Of a stretch of DNA of 64,000 bases, positions 1 to 10,949 are shown piece after piece (the first letter of the stretch is position 1; each line of letters begins with the position of its first letter). The notes under the pieces were generated by a model. That model worked only from the letters and a program-made list of their open reading frames with translations, was not told the origin of the DNA and ran no database searches. Where the stretch lies: the NCBI RefSeq assembly GCF_963924675.1, contig NC_089226.1, forward strand, positions 51,229,124-51,293,123, read 5' to 3'. The position numbers and the translations under genes were made by a program. Source of the stretch: Phocoena phocoena. Its lineage: Eukaryota; Chordata; Mammalia; Artiodactyla; Phocoenidae.

Positions 1-165
1 AAGAACCACTCTTACTTTTCTTGTCTTACCTCTTACCACTGTTTCTTTCAAACTATTCACACCAAATGTTAGGGACAATATATAACTTCTGTCAAGGTCT
101 ACTGTCTTCAGACAGTCTACCTTTACGTCTACCTTTACTCACACTGTTCATTGGCTTTTAAGGTA
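1..165. other. no recognised feature
   Basis: AT-rich DNA at the left edge of the window. I see no repeat, RNA gene or coding signal in it. Confidence 0.5.
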
Positions 166-445
166 CTGTGTGTCCTCTTTGCCTGGATAGTTCTTCAAGC
201 CTAAGCTTAGATATCTCTTCCTTTAGAGTAGCCTTTCCTGGGTATCCCTGTCGCAGTAAAGAACTTCCTCCTTTATGTGCTCCCATCACATTATATGTCT
301 CCATCATTGTATGTCCTATATAGTTTACAGTTCCCTGCTTATTATTTCTCTTAGCTACTAGATGGCACATTCTTGTGCCTTGTTCATTGTTGTATCTTCA
401 GCAATTGATTCAGCACATAGTAGGAGCCAAAAAATAATTATCCAT
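166..445 (+). repeat. L2-type LINE 3' remnant
   Basis: The right half follows the L2 3' end: a 'tgttcattgttgtatct' segment, then 'agcacatagtagg' and an AATAA-like tail. The left half has the C/T-rich 'cttcctttagagtagcc' stretch that usually precedes it. It is heavily diverged, so it is an ancient mammal-wide insertion. Limits are approximate. Confidence 0.6.
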
Positions 446-590
446 ATTATATAAAAATTAAGATGTCAACATTGCATTTGTAAGGAACATTATTATATTT
501 TGGGAGGAGTTATTCTCTTTCTGGTATCATCCATATGAAACACGAGTCAGTACTGTATGTCAATGAATCATCTTTTCAATGTAAAAAATC

Positions 591-672
591 AAGAGAGACA
601 TCTAAAAACATAAAGAGAGATATCTAAAGCATCAAAACAGATACTTAAAACACAAAGAGTGATATAGATATA
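591..672. repeat. imperfect ~22-bp tandem repeat
   Basis: Three diverged copies of a unit resembling GAGAGATATCTAAA followed by an A-rich half lie in a row: agagacatctaaaaacata, agagatatctaaagcatca and cagatacttaaaacacaaa. The flanks (446-590 and 673-930) show nothing recognisable. Confidence 0.5.
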
Positions 673-935
673 TAAAAAAGAAAGATACCTGGTACTGTTT
701 CATGGGAGATTTTTTTTTGAAAATCCATGGAACATCTGAAAAACTGCACTTATATTCATGATTAGAATGTTCATTTTTAATTTGGATTCAATATTGTCTG
801 ACAACTCTTATAAGGAAAAGAAGTGGAAAAGGAAGTGCAAGTCACATACTAATTATTTCCGCTTCTATCTTAATATAATATATACTAATATATAGTATAA
901 TGTCATACTATGGATTACTAAGAAACCTTGGAGTA

Positions 936-2832
936 GAAAGCCCAGCAAACATCATTCTCAATGGTGAAAAGTTGAAAGCATTTCCACTAAGATCAGGAAC
1001 AAGACAAGGATGTCCACTCTCACCATTCTTATTCAATATAGTTTTGGAAATCCTAGCCATGGCAATCAGACAAGAAAAAGAGATAAAAGGAATCCAAATT
1101 GGAAAAGAAGTAAAACTGTCACTGTTTGCAGGTGACATGATACTATACATAGAAAATACTAAAGATGCCACCAGAAACTTACTAGAACTAATCAATGAAT
1201 TTGGTAAGGTTGTAGGATAGAAAATTAATGCACAGAAATCCCTTGCATTCCTATACACTAACAACAAAAAATCAGAAAGAGAAATTAAGGAAACAATCCC
1301 ATTTACCATCATAACAAAAGAATAAAATACCTAGGAATAAACCTACCTAATGATGCAAAAGACATGTACTCAGAAAACTGTAAAACACTGATGAAAGAAA
1401 TCAAAGATGACATAAATAGGTGGAGAAATATATCATGTTCTTGGATTGGAAGAATCAGTATTGTGAAAATGACTATACTACCCAAAGCAATCTACAGATT
1501 CAATGCAATCCCTTTCATATTACCAATGGCATTCTTCACAGAATTAGAACAACAAATCTTACAATTTGTATGGAAACACAAAAGACCCCGAATAGCCAAA
1601 GCAATCTTGAGAAAGAAAAATGGAGCTGGAGGAATCAGATTCCCCAATTTCAAACTATACTACAAAGCTACAATAATCAAGACAGTATGGTACTGGTACA
1701 AAAACAGAAATATAGCTCAATGGTACAGGATAGAAAGCCCAGAGCTAAACCCACACACATATGGTCACCTAATTTATGACAAAGGAGGCAGGAATGTACA
1801 GTGGAGAAAAGACAGCCTCTTCAATAAGTGGTGCTGGGAAAACTGGACAGCTACATGTGAAAGAATGAAATTAGAATATTCTCTAACACCATATACAAAA
1901 ATAAACTTAAAATGGATTAAAGACCTAAATTTAAGGTGAGACACCATAAAACTTCTAGAAGAAAACATAAGCAGAACACTTTTTTACATAATTTGTAGCA
2001 ATACTTTTTTGGATCTGTCTCCTAAAGCAAAGAAAACAAAAGCAAAACTTAACAAATGGGGCCTAATTAAACTTAAAAACTGTTACACAGCAAAGGAAAC
2101 CATTGACAAAACAAAAAGACAACCTGTAAAGTGGGAGAAACTATTTGCAAATGACATGGCCTGTGAGAGATTAATATCCAAAATATACAAACAGCTCATA
2201 CAAATCAACATCAAAAAAACAAACAGCCTGACTAAATATGGGCAGAAGACCTGAATAGATGTTTTTCAGGACATACAGATGGCCAACAGGCACATGAAAA
2301 GACGCTCAACATGGTTAATCATCAGAAAAATATAAATTAAAACCACAAAGAGATATCACCTTGCACCTGTTAGAATGGCTAGCATCAAAAAGACCACAAA
2401 TAACAAGTGTTGGTGAGGATGTGGAGAAAAGGAAACCCTCCTGCATTGTGGGTGGGAATGTAAATTGGTATAGCCATTATGGAGGTGTCTCAAAAAACTA
2501 AACAATAGAGCTACCATATGACCCAGCAATCCACTCCTAGGTATTTATACAAAAAAAACCCAAAACACTAATTTGAAAAGATACATGCACCTCAGTGTTC
2601 ATAGCAGTATTATTTACAATTGCCAAAGTATGGAAGCAATGTAAGTGTCCATTGATAGGTGGATAGATAAAGAAGATGTGGTATATTTATACGATGGAAT
2701 GTTAGCCATAAAAAGTATGAAATTTTGCTATTTGTGACAACATGGATGGACCTAGAGGATATTATACTAAGTAAAATAAGTCAGATAGAGGAAGAAAAAT
2801 ACCGGATGATTTCACTTATATGTGGAATCTAA
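936..2832 (+). pseudogene. L1 ORF2 remnant (reverse transcriptase to C-terminus), broken
   Basis: This is the 3' portion of L1 ORF2, the endonuclease/reverse transcriptase that copies L1 RNA at a nicked chromosomal site. The first block (to 1219) shows the RT core [14 protein letters not shown] and then [11 protein letters not shown]. The usual motif is FADD, and the first catalytic aspartate is replaced by glycine (codon at 1131-1133). A stop at 1218-1220 is followed by a frameshift before 1364. The open block 1364-1939 carries the familiar C-terminal region ([32 protein letters not shown]). Further stops interrupt the remainder up to the natural end near 2830. It cannot encode a working protein. 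Identification as L1 is secure; the subfamily is not assigned. Confidence 0.92.
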
Positions 2833-3148
2833 AATAACAAAACAAATAAACAGAAAACGGAAAAGACTCATAGACACAGAAACAAAGAGGTGGCTACCAA
2901 AGGGGTGAGGGAAGGGGAGAGGGGAAAGATAGTGGTAGGAGATTAAGGGTACAAATTATCATGTATAAAATAAATAAGCTACAAGGATGTATAATACAAC
3001 ACAGGGAATATAGCTAATATTTCATAATAACTATAAATGTAACTTTTAAAAATTGTGAGTCACTGTTCTGTACTACTGAAACATATAATATTGAATGTCA
3101 AGTATACCTCAATAGAAATAATAAAAAATAATAAAATTTCAAAAAAAA
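936..3148 (+). mobile_element. 5'-truncated L1 retrotransposon
   Basis: A LINE-1 fragment of about 2.2 kb. It enters in the reverse transcriptase part of ORF2, runs through the ORF2 C-terminus (stop near 2830) and a 3' UTR with an A/G-rich stretch (about 2860-2940), and ends in an A-rich tail near 3148. It is more diverged than the other L1s here, with several in-frame stops and a frameshift. No convincing target-site duplication is visible, which fits greater age. The 5' limit is uncertain by about 20 bp. Confidence 0.9.
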
Positions 3149-3209
3149 TAATAGTTCACACTCAACAGTCCTTTAAGTTTTACAGTACTTTTACACCCCT
3201 TTCTCAAAG

Positions 3210-3350
3210 CTAAAGTATTATGATATAGTAGATTGGAGCATTGCAGATTGGCTTTACCAATTTCTAATTCAAAACTCAGGCCAGATCATTTTACTTAGTT
3301 TTACTTCAGTTTCCTTATCTACAAATTGTTGTAATGGTTTTATAACACTT
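3210..3350 (+). repeat. MIR SINE remnant
   Basis: The segment 'ttcagtttccttatctacaaattg' matches the conserved MIR core 'TCAGTTTCCTCATCTGTAAAATG'. The part before it fits the diverged tRNA-proximal half. Limits are approximate. Confidence 0.5.
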
Positions 3351-3545
3351 TTGTTACTTTTATATTTGAGAATTAAACAAGCCCAGCTTATGTATATCAC
3401 ATACAAAGAATCTAAAAAACATTTACATGCTGTTTTCTTTTTATTCCTTTCCATTTTGTAGGGTAGATAACCCAAGTGTAAAATAAAACTGAAGCCAAAA
3501 TATGAAAGTTACTTGGTTGAAATACAGAAATTAATGTGTATAAAC

Positions 3546-3960
3546 TAGTGGAGGGAAAGTTTACTTCTGAACAAACAAATCAGGAAGGGATTCGGGAAGA
3601 CAACACGAGCTGAGTGGACTTCAAGGGCTGGCAAAATGAGGGGAAAAGCATTCCTTGTGTGAGCAGAGGCTTAGAGGTGAGAAAGACAAGAAAGGTAGAG
3701 CTAGTGATTCTGACAGAGTAGAAAAAAAGACACATGGGGAAATGAGATTGAAAAGTTGGGTTACAGACAGCTTAAAGAGGGAGATGAATAATAGGCTGGT
3801 TAGTTTAAACTTAACATTGTAGACAGGAGAGACTGCAGATTTCTGAGCAAATGCATCACTTTAACAGAACTGTGCTTTAGGAAAAATTATTAACAGCCAT
3901 ATATATGTAGATTAGAAATAGCAGTGAGGATAGAGAAATTTAAAGAATAGTTATCCATTC
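3546..3960 (-). repeat. old interspersed repeat, L2-like, antisense
   Basis: A purine-rich stretch of the type gaagcattcc...gagcagaggcttagaggtgag, typical of the reverse complement of old L2-type LINE DNA. Similar fragments recur at about 17450, 33345, 39890, 42590 and 55990. Divergence is high and the limits are approximate. Confidence 0.4.
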
Positions 3961-4470
3961 AGAGGTATTTGCTTGAGTTTGGAGAAAATTACTGTTTTTT
4001 TTCTTTAATGTTTTCACATATTTTGCAAAACAGGTTCATGAAGAGCCTAAAAGAATAAATAAGAATAATTGATCTTTATATATTGCTTCCACTTTTTTGC
4101 ACACTCTGAATTTTTTTGTTAATATTTTTGTTAATATTTTTTAAGTTAATATCTCATAAAAAAAAAGAAATAAGACTAAAAACAAAGAGACAAACAAATT
4201 CTATAGTAAAGGTATTTCCTAGTTGTGACTTTAGTCACTTTGTATTTGGAAGATACACATTTCGGCAGATTAGCTAGGTAATCTAATAAGTGTGCAATCA
4301 GAAGTGAGTCCACAGTGACATCCAGCTCTAACTTCTTATTATGTCTGATTGGAAACTATAGTCATCTTACATTGGCAGTTTGTATAAAATGATTTTCGTA
4401 AACCTCTCTTTAGGTTCCTTCTTATTTCTTCCTTAGATATTGAAACTACCCTAACTGGATTTTATTTTTA
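3961..4470. other. no recognised feature
   Basis: AT-rich DNA between an old repeat and the endogenous retrovirus. I see no coding or repeat signal that I can name. Confidence 0.5.
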
Positions 4471-4476
4471 AATATA

Positions 4477-4940
4477 TGATCAGGCCACCCAAGTTGGCTG
4501 TTCTTTTGCTCTCTGTACATCCCCTGATGAACCAGTGCCTGCTTCACCTACACCCTACTCACATGACTGACATTCTTACATACTTGACCCTGGCCCCAGC
4601 TACTGACTGTTCTAATCCTTAGATCTGAACATTTCCACCTGGAGAGCTTGTCAAAGGGGCAGTGAGGGGCATGCTCCTCTGCTACTTTCCCTGGTAACTG
4701 ATGAGCCAACCCCATGTCAATTCCCTCATAACTGGTAACCTTCCCCTTCCCCCGGGAGTGAAGACTGCTGCCATGTCGTGCCCAGCATCCAGTGTACACA
4801 ATGACGTGTTGCACACCTTACTTCAGACGTGTAAGCTCCCTCATCCTTTACCACTGATGTCTCTGTCACTGACTCTGGGTTCTTTGGTCTTGAAGTTGGG
4901 CAAGTACAGGGCTTGCAGGCCTGTGGGGTGCAGCCTAGCA
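4477..4940 (+). repeat. 5' LTR of the endogenous retrovirus
   Basis: It begins TGATCAGGCCACCC and ends GTGCAGCCTAGCA, so it has TG...CA termini. It aligns along its length with 10519-10943, including the shared blocks TTGCTCTCTGTACATCCCCT, ACTCACATGACTGAC, GGTAAC.GATGAGCCAACC and GATGTCTCTGTCACTGACTC. The two copies differ at many positions and by several indels; this copy is about 39 bp longer, mainly around 4770-4810. That degree of difference marks an old insertion. Confidence 0.8.
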
Positions 4941-5468
4941 ATTGGCAGAGAAGCCAAGAGACCAAGGAAACTCCCGTGAGTGCCAAGATCTTGGGAAATA
5001 AGGATGGGGGTGGAAAGTTGCGGGGTCATCCACTAACATGTGAGGCCTTGAAGTTATGGGTGTAATCCCTGGAGTGTCCGGCCATCAGTGTGGGGCCCGA
5101 AAGTTGCAGGGGTGGTCCCCAAAGTTGTGGGGAAATCCCCGGGGTGGCTGTCCACCAGTATGTGGAACCCTATGGTGGCTGTCCTTGATGAATGGGGGCC
5201 ACCAAGAGAGTATGGAGAACTCACAGACACTCCTATGGGTGTTGCGGAGATATTGGCTGCCTTTACAGTGGGAAAAAAGAAGTTAGTCCATAAGGCAGTG
5301 GCCACAGCTGTGGGCTGGCCTTTGTGTTTTGTTAAGAATGGACACAGAGGCTGAGCTAACAGTCGAGGTGAAGGTTAACTTGAATGCTGATTCATATTCC
5401 AATGAACGTGAGGCATGTGAATGTGAGTGAATGATATTATTGTCTGTCACTTTTATTTGTTTAAACCT
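4941..5468 (+). mobile_element. ERV interior, 5' leader region
   Basis: GC-rich DNA directly after the 5' LTR. Its start (TTGGCAGAGAAGCC) does not match a tRNA primer-binding site that I recognise. It contains four imperfect copies of a motif resembling GAAAGTTGCGGGG..TCC at about 5013, 5050, 5099 and 5121, followed by decayed sequence. Short open frames here overlap in two phases and show no known Gag motif, so I do not call a gene. Confidence 0.6.
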
Positions 5469-7162
5469 AATTGGCTATTTATTTTTTTATTGAAGTGTAG
5501 TTGATTTACAATGTTTCAGGTGTACAACAAAGTGATTCAGTTACACATATATATAGTTTTAGATTCTTTTCCATTATAGGTTATTACAAGATACTGAATA
5601 TAGTTCCCTGTGCTATATGGTAGGACCTTATTGTTCACCTAATATAGTAGTTTGTATCTGCTAATCCCCAAATCCGAACTTATCCCCCTCCCTCTCCCCT
5701 TTGGCAAACATAAGTTTGTTTTCTAAGTCTGTGAGTGTGTTTCTGTTTTGTAAATAAATTCATTTGTATCATTTTTTTTAGATTCCACATGTAAGTGATA
5801 TAATATTTGTCTTTCTCTGTCTTACTTCACTTAGTATGATAATCTCTAAGTCCACACATGTTGCTGCAAATGGCATTATTTCATTATTTTTTATGGCTGA
5901 GTAGTATTCCATTGTATATATATATATATACCACATCTTTTTTATCCATTTATCTTTTTGAATTAGAGTTTTTGTCTTTTCCGGATATATGCCCAGAAGT
6001 GGGATTGCTGGATCATATGGTTACTCTACTTTTCATTTTCTAAGGAATCTTCATACTGTTTTCCACAGTGGCTGTACCAGTTTGCAGTCCCACCAACAGT
6101 GTAGGAGCATTCCCTTTTCTCCACACCCTCTCCTGCCTTTATTGTTTCTAGACTTTTGATAATGGCCATTATGACTAGTATGAGGTTATACCTAATTGTA
6201 GTTTTGATTTGAATTTCTCTAATGATTAGCAATGTTGAGAATCTTTTCATGTACCTATTGACCATCTATATGTATTCTTTGGAGAAATGTCTATTTAGAT
6301 CTTCTGTCCATTTTTTGACTGGATTGTTTGGGTTTTTTTTTTTTTTTTTTGGTTTTTTGATATTGAGCTGTATAAGCCATTTGTATATTTTAGAAATTAA
6401 GCCCTTGTCAGTCGCATCGTTTGCAAATATTTCCTCCCATTCCATAAGCTGTCTTTTTGTTTTGTTTATGGTTTCTTTTGCTATGCAAAAGCTTTTAAGT
6501 TTAATTAGGTCCCATTTGTTTAGTTTTGCTTTTGTTTCCATTACTCTAGGAGTCAGATCCCAAAAATATTGCTACAAATTATATCAGAGCATTCTCTCTA
6601 TGTTTTCCTCTGGGAGTTTTATAGTATTTGGTCTTACATTTAGTCCTTTAATCTATTTGAGTTTATTTTTGTATATGTTGTTAGAGAATGTTCTAATTTC
6701 ATTCTTTCACTATAGCTGTCCAGTTCTCCCAGCACCACTGGGAAAAGAGCCTATCTTTTCTCAATTATATATTCTTGCCTCCTTTGTTGTAAATTAATTG
6801 ATCATAGGTGTGTGGATTTATTTCTGGGCTTTCTATCTTGTTACATTGATCTATGTGTCTGTTTTTGTGCCAGTACCATACTGTTTTGATTACTGTAGCT
6901 TTGTAGTATAGTCTGAAGTCAGGGAGAGTGATTCCTCCAGTTTCTTGCTTCTTTCTCAAGATGACTATTTGGGGTCTTTTGTGTTTCCATACATATTTTT
7001 AAAAGTTTTGTTCCAGTTCTGTGAAAAATGCCATTGGTAATTTGATACAGCTTGCATTGAATCTGTAGATTGGCTTGGATAGTATGGTCACTTTAACAGT
7101 ATTGATTCTTCCAATTCAAGAACCTCGTATATCTTTCCATCTGTTTGTGAATTGGCTATTTA
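5469..7162 (-). mobile_element. antisense 5'-truncated L1 with 13-bp target duplication
   Basis: The element occupies 5482-7149 and lies in reverse orientation. On the plus strand it starts with the T-rich complement of the L1 tail, then the 3' UTR complement (TTGATTTACAATGTTTCAGG), then the ORF2 C-terminus. It is flanked by a perfect 13-bp duplication AATTGGCTATTTA (5469-5481 and 7150-7162), so the insertion is intact apart from 5' truncation. It interrupts the ERV interior and is therefore younger than it. Confidence 0.95.
5778..7149 (-). pseudogene. L1 ORF2 C-terminal remnant, antisense
   Basis: Read on the minus strand, this is the last third of L1 ORF2. The block 6765-6959 gives [23 protein letters not shown], and 6266-6541 gives [20 protein letters not shown], both standard L1 C-terminal sequence. 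The frame ends at the usual ...GI-stop (TAA complement at 5778-5780). Stops and frame changes break it, and an 18-base T run at about 6333-6350 (poly-A on the coding strand) adds a lysine run. The RT core is missing. A 191-residue plus-strand open frame over the same DNA is only a shadow. Confidence 0.9.
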
Positions 7163-10100
7163 GAAACTGAAAGAATCCCTGAAAGTGGCCAAGATGTTAA
7201 TCTTTTGAAGTTCTAAAACTGATTTTTGCATATGCCATTAGAAGAAGTTAGCTTTCTAGAAGGAATTGGTATTTCTCTTCCTGTGACTTTGAAATGTAAA
7301 TTATCTACCTGGGCTCTCAGGAACCTTAATCCCTAAGAGTGAAGAGAAAAAAGAGACCTCTTAAACTCTAGTAGGAAAACTGTGAAATCTCTGTGTCTAT
7401 ATATGTCTATGTGTTCCTTATAAATATGAGGTGTCTCTGCCTCCATTGCCAAGATTGGTTTGTGGATGATCTCTGTTTAATTGGCTTAAAAGAAATTAAG
7501 CACTTATATGAATTCTCAGAAATATAAAAGAAACTGGATAGAATGATTTCAGTTTCACACGATCTCAGAAATATTCAGTATAGAATAACTATCTGGTATT
7601 GGAGATATTAAGCCTGTTGGTTTGATTAATATAGACATGTATTTAGAGTCATCTATATTAAGTATAATACTTCTGTTGTACCTAGGTTTATTAGAAGTCA
7701 AATAAGACCTTATTATATCTGTTGCAATTTTGTCAGCAAGAATAATAACTTGACATGATGAAACTTTAAGTAAATGTAAATGAGATAAGAGCTTTTAGGT
7801 AAACTCTATAGGAATAATTATGTTTTGGGAATGTCTATCTAAAATAGTCTCTCCAGATTTTGGTAACTTGCAACTAAACTAAGTTGCAATGAACAGAATT
7901 CATTGACTATCTGGGCAATTTCAAATAGGATAAAGTATTGGAACATTAATTGCTAGGCAGGTCTAAGTTTACCTACCTTTCCTTTCTTAGGAGAGGAAGA
8001 CTAAAGCATAAGATTTCCAATCAGGAAATGTTGATAGGACAAAGAGTTCACAATTACTTGTTACTTGGTTTTTGCCAGAGATTAAGGTTTTTAAGGGTTA
8101 AGGTTATACTTAATCATAATTCTAGTTATTGTACCCAAGTTTCTTTATAGATTACATTGTGATCAGGTGTTTATCCATGCATTTTAAAGTCTTTTGTCAT
8201 TTGTAGACAGCTATTGTTGTACTCTGATGTTTTTGCAAAAGTGTTTCATCTTCAAGAATGTCCTTCTGAAAAGTACAGGTCTCTGAATAAATTTCAGATC
8301 ATACCACTGAACTGGGTAAGAAATTAAAGAATCCTAATGAAAAACCTGATGGCTTCATAAAAAGTAAACAAAAGGATTGCTTACTGAATGAACTGGTAAA
8401 TATGGTTATAATTTTTATGGTTTTTGTCTGGAATATTACTGGTGTTGATCTGTGTTTTCCAGATATAGGGAAGCCCTTCCACTCAAGTTAGTTATGATTT
8501 AGAACAATTTGGTAAACTACACCTGTGTGTAGAATTGAAACATTTTTCTTTTCTCTCTGCCTGGTCCCTTCAGAAATTGGAGACACTTGGGTTCTGAGCA
8601 GACTTATCAGGCAAATGGGAAAGACTGTCTCTTGGCATGTGCAGAAATCTCAATATTTTGGGGACTTCTAGAAGGAAGAAATCCACTGAGGTGGAGTCTG
8701 ATGGCAGGCTTCTGGAATGGCTTTCCTCGCCTTGAGAGGCCTTTTGGAAATTTAGTCTGAGACTCCTTCTAAGGAATTCTACCACAACCAGTTTGGAGAA
8801 GCCTGTGTGGTCAATTGACCAGAATTATTTCCAAAGAAATTAGCCTTGATTTGTCTGTGTTTCGTGGAGATGAGGGTAATTTTAGAGAGAAAAATATTAT
8901 GTTTCAGTGGACATTAAATTCTAGTTCTGTTAATTGAGGTCTGTATTTATGAAAGTTATTGTGTTAGCCACACTTTTGCCCTGATGTTCAGCAAGAAAAG
9001 AAAATTATCTAGTGAAGTTGTCACAGAGTATAAGTACTCACGATGTATCACTGCTTGCTTTAAGTCTGAACTAAAAGCACATATACAATGTTTGTGTAAC
9101 AATTCAGTATAAGTGATAAAATGTATAGCCTATAAAAATTTCCCCATTAACATACCTCTGAGCTTGTTCACAATATCTGATCAGTTTTCTCCCAATGTGA
9201 ATAACTAGGCAAATATAAAAGAGGCCTGGCACTGAGGCACATGATGTGGATTCAGGGCAGTCAGCATTCACCCTGACTTCAAGGGGCATATACTTTGGTT
9301 GATCAAAAGATTTGCAATCAAAATGGGAAATGGTGGAAAAATCTTCACATGCAGAGGTATGGGGAAGTCATTCTAGATTATATATGGTTTAACTTAAACT
9401 TTACTGACCACAGTGGCCTCTTTTTTAGCCTATGCAACATGCATTTCACATCTGCTTTGGCCATTATGGAGGGGAATGCATTTGAAAGTTACAATGGAGT
9501 AGCTGTGGTTCAGACATCAAAGGTAAAATTAGGTAGCCACTGTAGTTGTGATTTTGGACATGTTCCTGTATTACTGAAAACTTGAGTTTTCTGAACTGTA
9601 TTGCAGACCAGGACAAAAACCACAGTGAGTGTGGTATTATCTCAGAATGTGGGTATTGCTGGCATTTTGATTAATTATCATGATCCCCCCTGTGTTGTGC
9701 CTGTTAGATGTCTTACATTTCATCCCTAGTCTGAGCAAAGGAGACCTATTTGAGGATTGGGAAGCAACCGTGGCCTCACTGCAAAATGAGCTGGGTCTAC
9801 AGCAGGATGCCATTGTCATCCTCCTCTGAACTTCCATGAAAGATCAACCCAGCTAATGTGACTCTGTGGGGACAGCTGATGTTGGGGGAGAAAGACTCTC
9901 ACCATCTTCCTGTCCCACATGTCCATACATCAGAAGGACCTACGTCAGTAAACGTTACTGTACAACTGACTGCCCATGAGCTCCCTGGGCTATGCTGTGT
10001 AGAGTAGACTAGGCTGGCTTCTGGACACACAAGTCCAACTAGTGGGATTAAATGTTTTTGTTTGGAAATACCTATTGGGTCCACCCGTAATGGCACCCAA

Positions 10101-10518
10101 CATAACATGGGATGGACACCTAAAATAACAATGCAAACAGACTTTTAATGTGACTGCTGACATCTGGCTAGGCCACCAGAATGTTTCTCTTGGAGTCAGG
10201 GCCTTCCCTTCCCCATGAGGGTGGTTCTGGGTTTGTGAAAACCAGGGTGGCCTGACCTTCCTTATAATTGGACAGGATGCTGCCATGACTCCCTCTCCAT
10301 TGACCCTGTAAGCACTTGGCTCTAAAATTTACCCACATCCTGGTGAATGACTGTTCTTAGTATACTAGGTATCTTACTCTTGATACTCTTTAGCTGCTGG
10401 TGTCTGTTTTGTATTTGTGGTGTCTGGTTACAGCGCCCCAGCTAACCCCAGGGATATTGCAGAAGAGGGGCAGATCAAGGTTGTAAGGATTGTGCAGAGT
10501 ATGTAGGGGTAGAGTGTA
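7163..10518 (+). mobile_element. ERV interior, decayed non-coding remainder
   Basis: This stretch joins the 5' interior (ending 5468) to the 3' LTR once the L1 is removed, so I infer it is retroviral interior. It is AT-rich to about 9250 and more GC-balanced from 9600 to 10518. No open frame exceeds about 100 codons and I recognise no retroviral protein motif. The sequence just before the 3' LTR (gcagaagaggggcagatcaagg) is purine-rich but not a clean polypurine tract. Unrelated DNA could also have been inserted here. Confidence 0.5.
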
Positions 10519-10943
10519 TGACCAGGCCACCCAAGATGGCTCTTCTCTTGCTCTCTGTACATCCCCTGCTCGACCAGTGCCTGCTTCACGTATACCTACT
10601 CACATGACTGACCTTCCTACATACTAGCCCCTACCCCAGCTAGTGATTGTTCTAACCTTTAGATCAGACAGCCACCATGATAGCTTATCAAAGGGACAGT
10701 GAGGGGAAGGCCCCCTGCTAGTTTCCCTGGTAACCGATGAGCCAACCTGACATTAGTTTCCCCTATAACTGTAACTTCCCCCTCCCCTACATGGTGCGGT
10801 GTTGCTCCAGGACCTTGCTTTAGACATGTAAGATCTCCTTATCCATTAAATCGTTGATGTCTCTGTCACTGACTCTGGGCTCTTTCTCTGTCATGAAGCT
10901 GAGCAAGTACAAGGCTTGCAGGCCCGTGGGGTGCAGCCCAACA
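10519..10943 (+). repeat. 3' LTR of the endogenous retrovirus
   Basis: It begins TGACCAGGCCACCCAAGATGG and ends GTGCAGCCCAACA, the direct counterpart of 4477-4940. It is shorter because of deletions near its middle. The following bases AATATC nearly match the AATATA that precedes the 5' LTR. Confidence 0.8.
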
Positions 10944-10949
10944 AATATC

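Larger units (their letters stand above)
4471..10949 (+). mobile_element. decayed endogenous retrovirus with two LTRs, split by an L1
   Basis: Two direct LTR copies (4477-4940 and 10519-10943) enclose about 5.6 kb, of which about 1.7 kb is a later antisense L1. The outer flanks match in five of six positions (AATATA at 4471-4476, AATATC at 10944-10949), as expected of a target-site duplication. A 6-bp duplication would favour a class II (ERV2-like) integrase, but with one mismatch this is only a hint. The interior left after removing the L1 (about 3.9 kb) is shorter than a complete provirus and has no long open frame. I see no recognisable gag, pol or env motif and no clear primer-binding site. 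Class is unassigned. Confidence 0.75.

Noticed and set aside
591..672. tandem repeat considered as a CRISPR-like array
   Set aside because: Copies are few, strongly diverged and adjoining without unique spacers, and the DNA is mammalian.
908..1312. 134-codon minus-strand open frame
   Set aside because: It is a shadow of L1 ORF2, which is read on the plus strand here.
5054..5354. overlapping 76-88 codon frames in the ERV leader, considered as Gag
   Set aside because: They overlap in different phases and on both strands, lack a Gag motif, and reflect GC-rich repeated sequence.
6222..6797. 191-codon plus-strand open frame
   Set aside because: It lies entirely within the antisense L1. The real, broken frame is on the minus strand.
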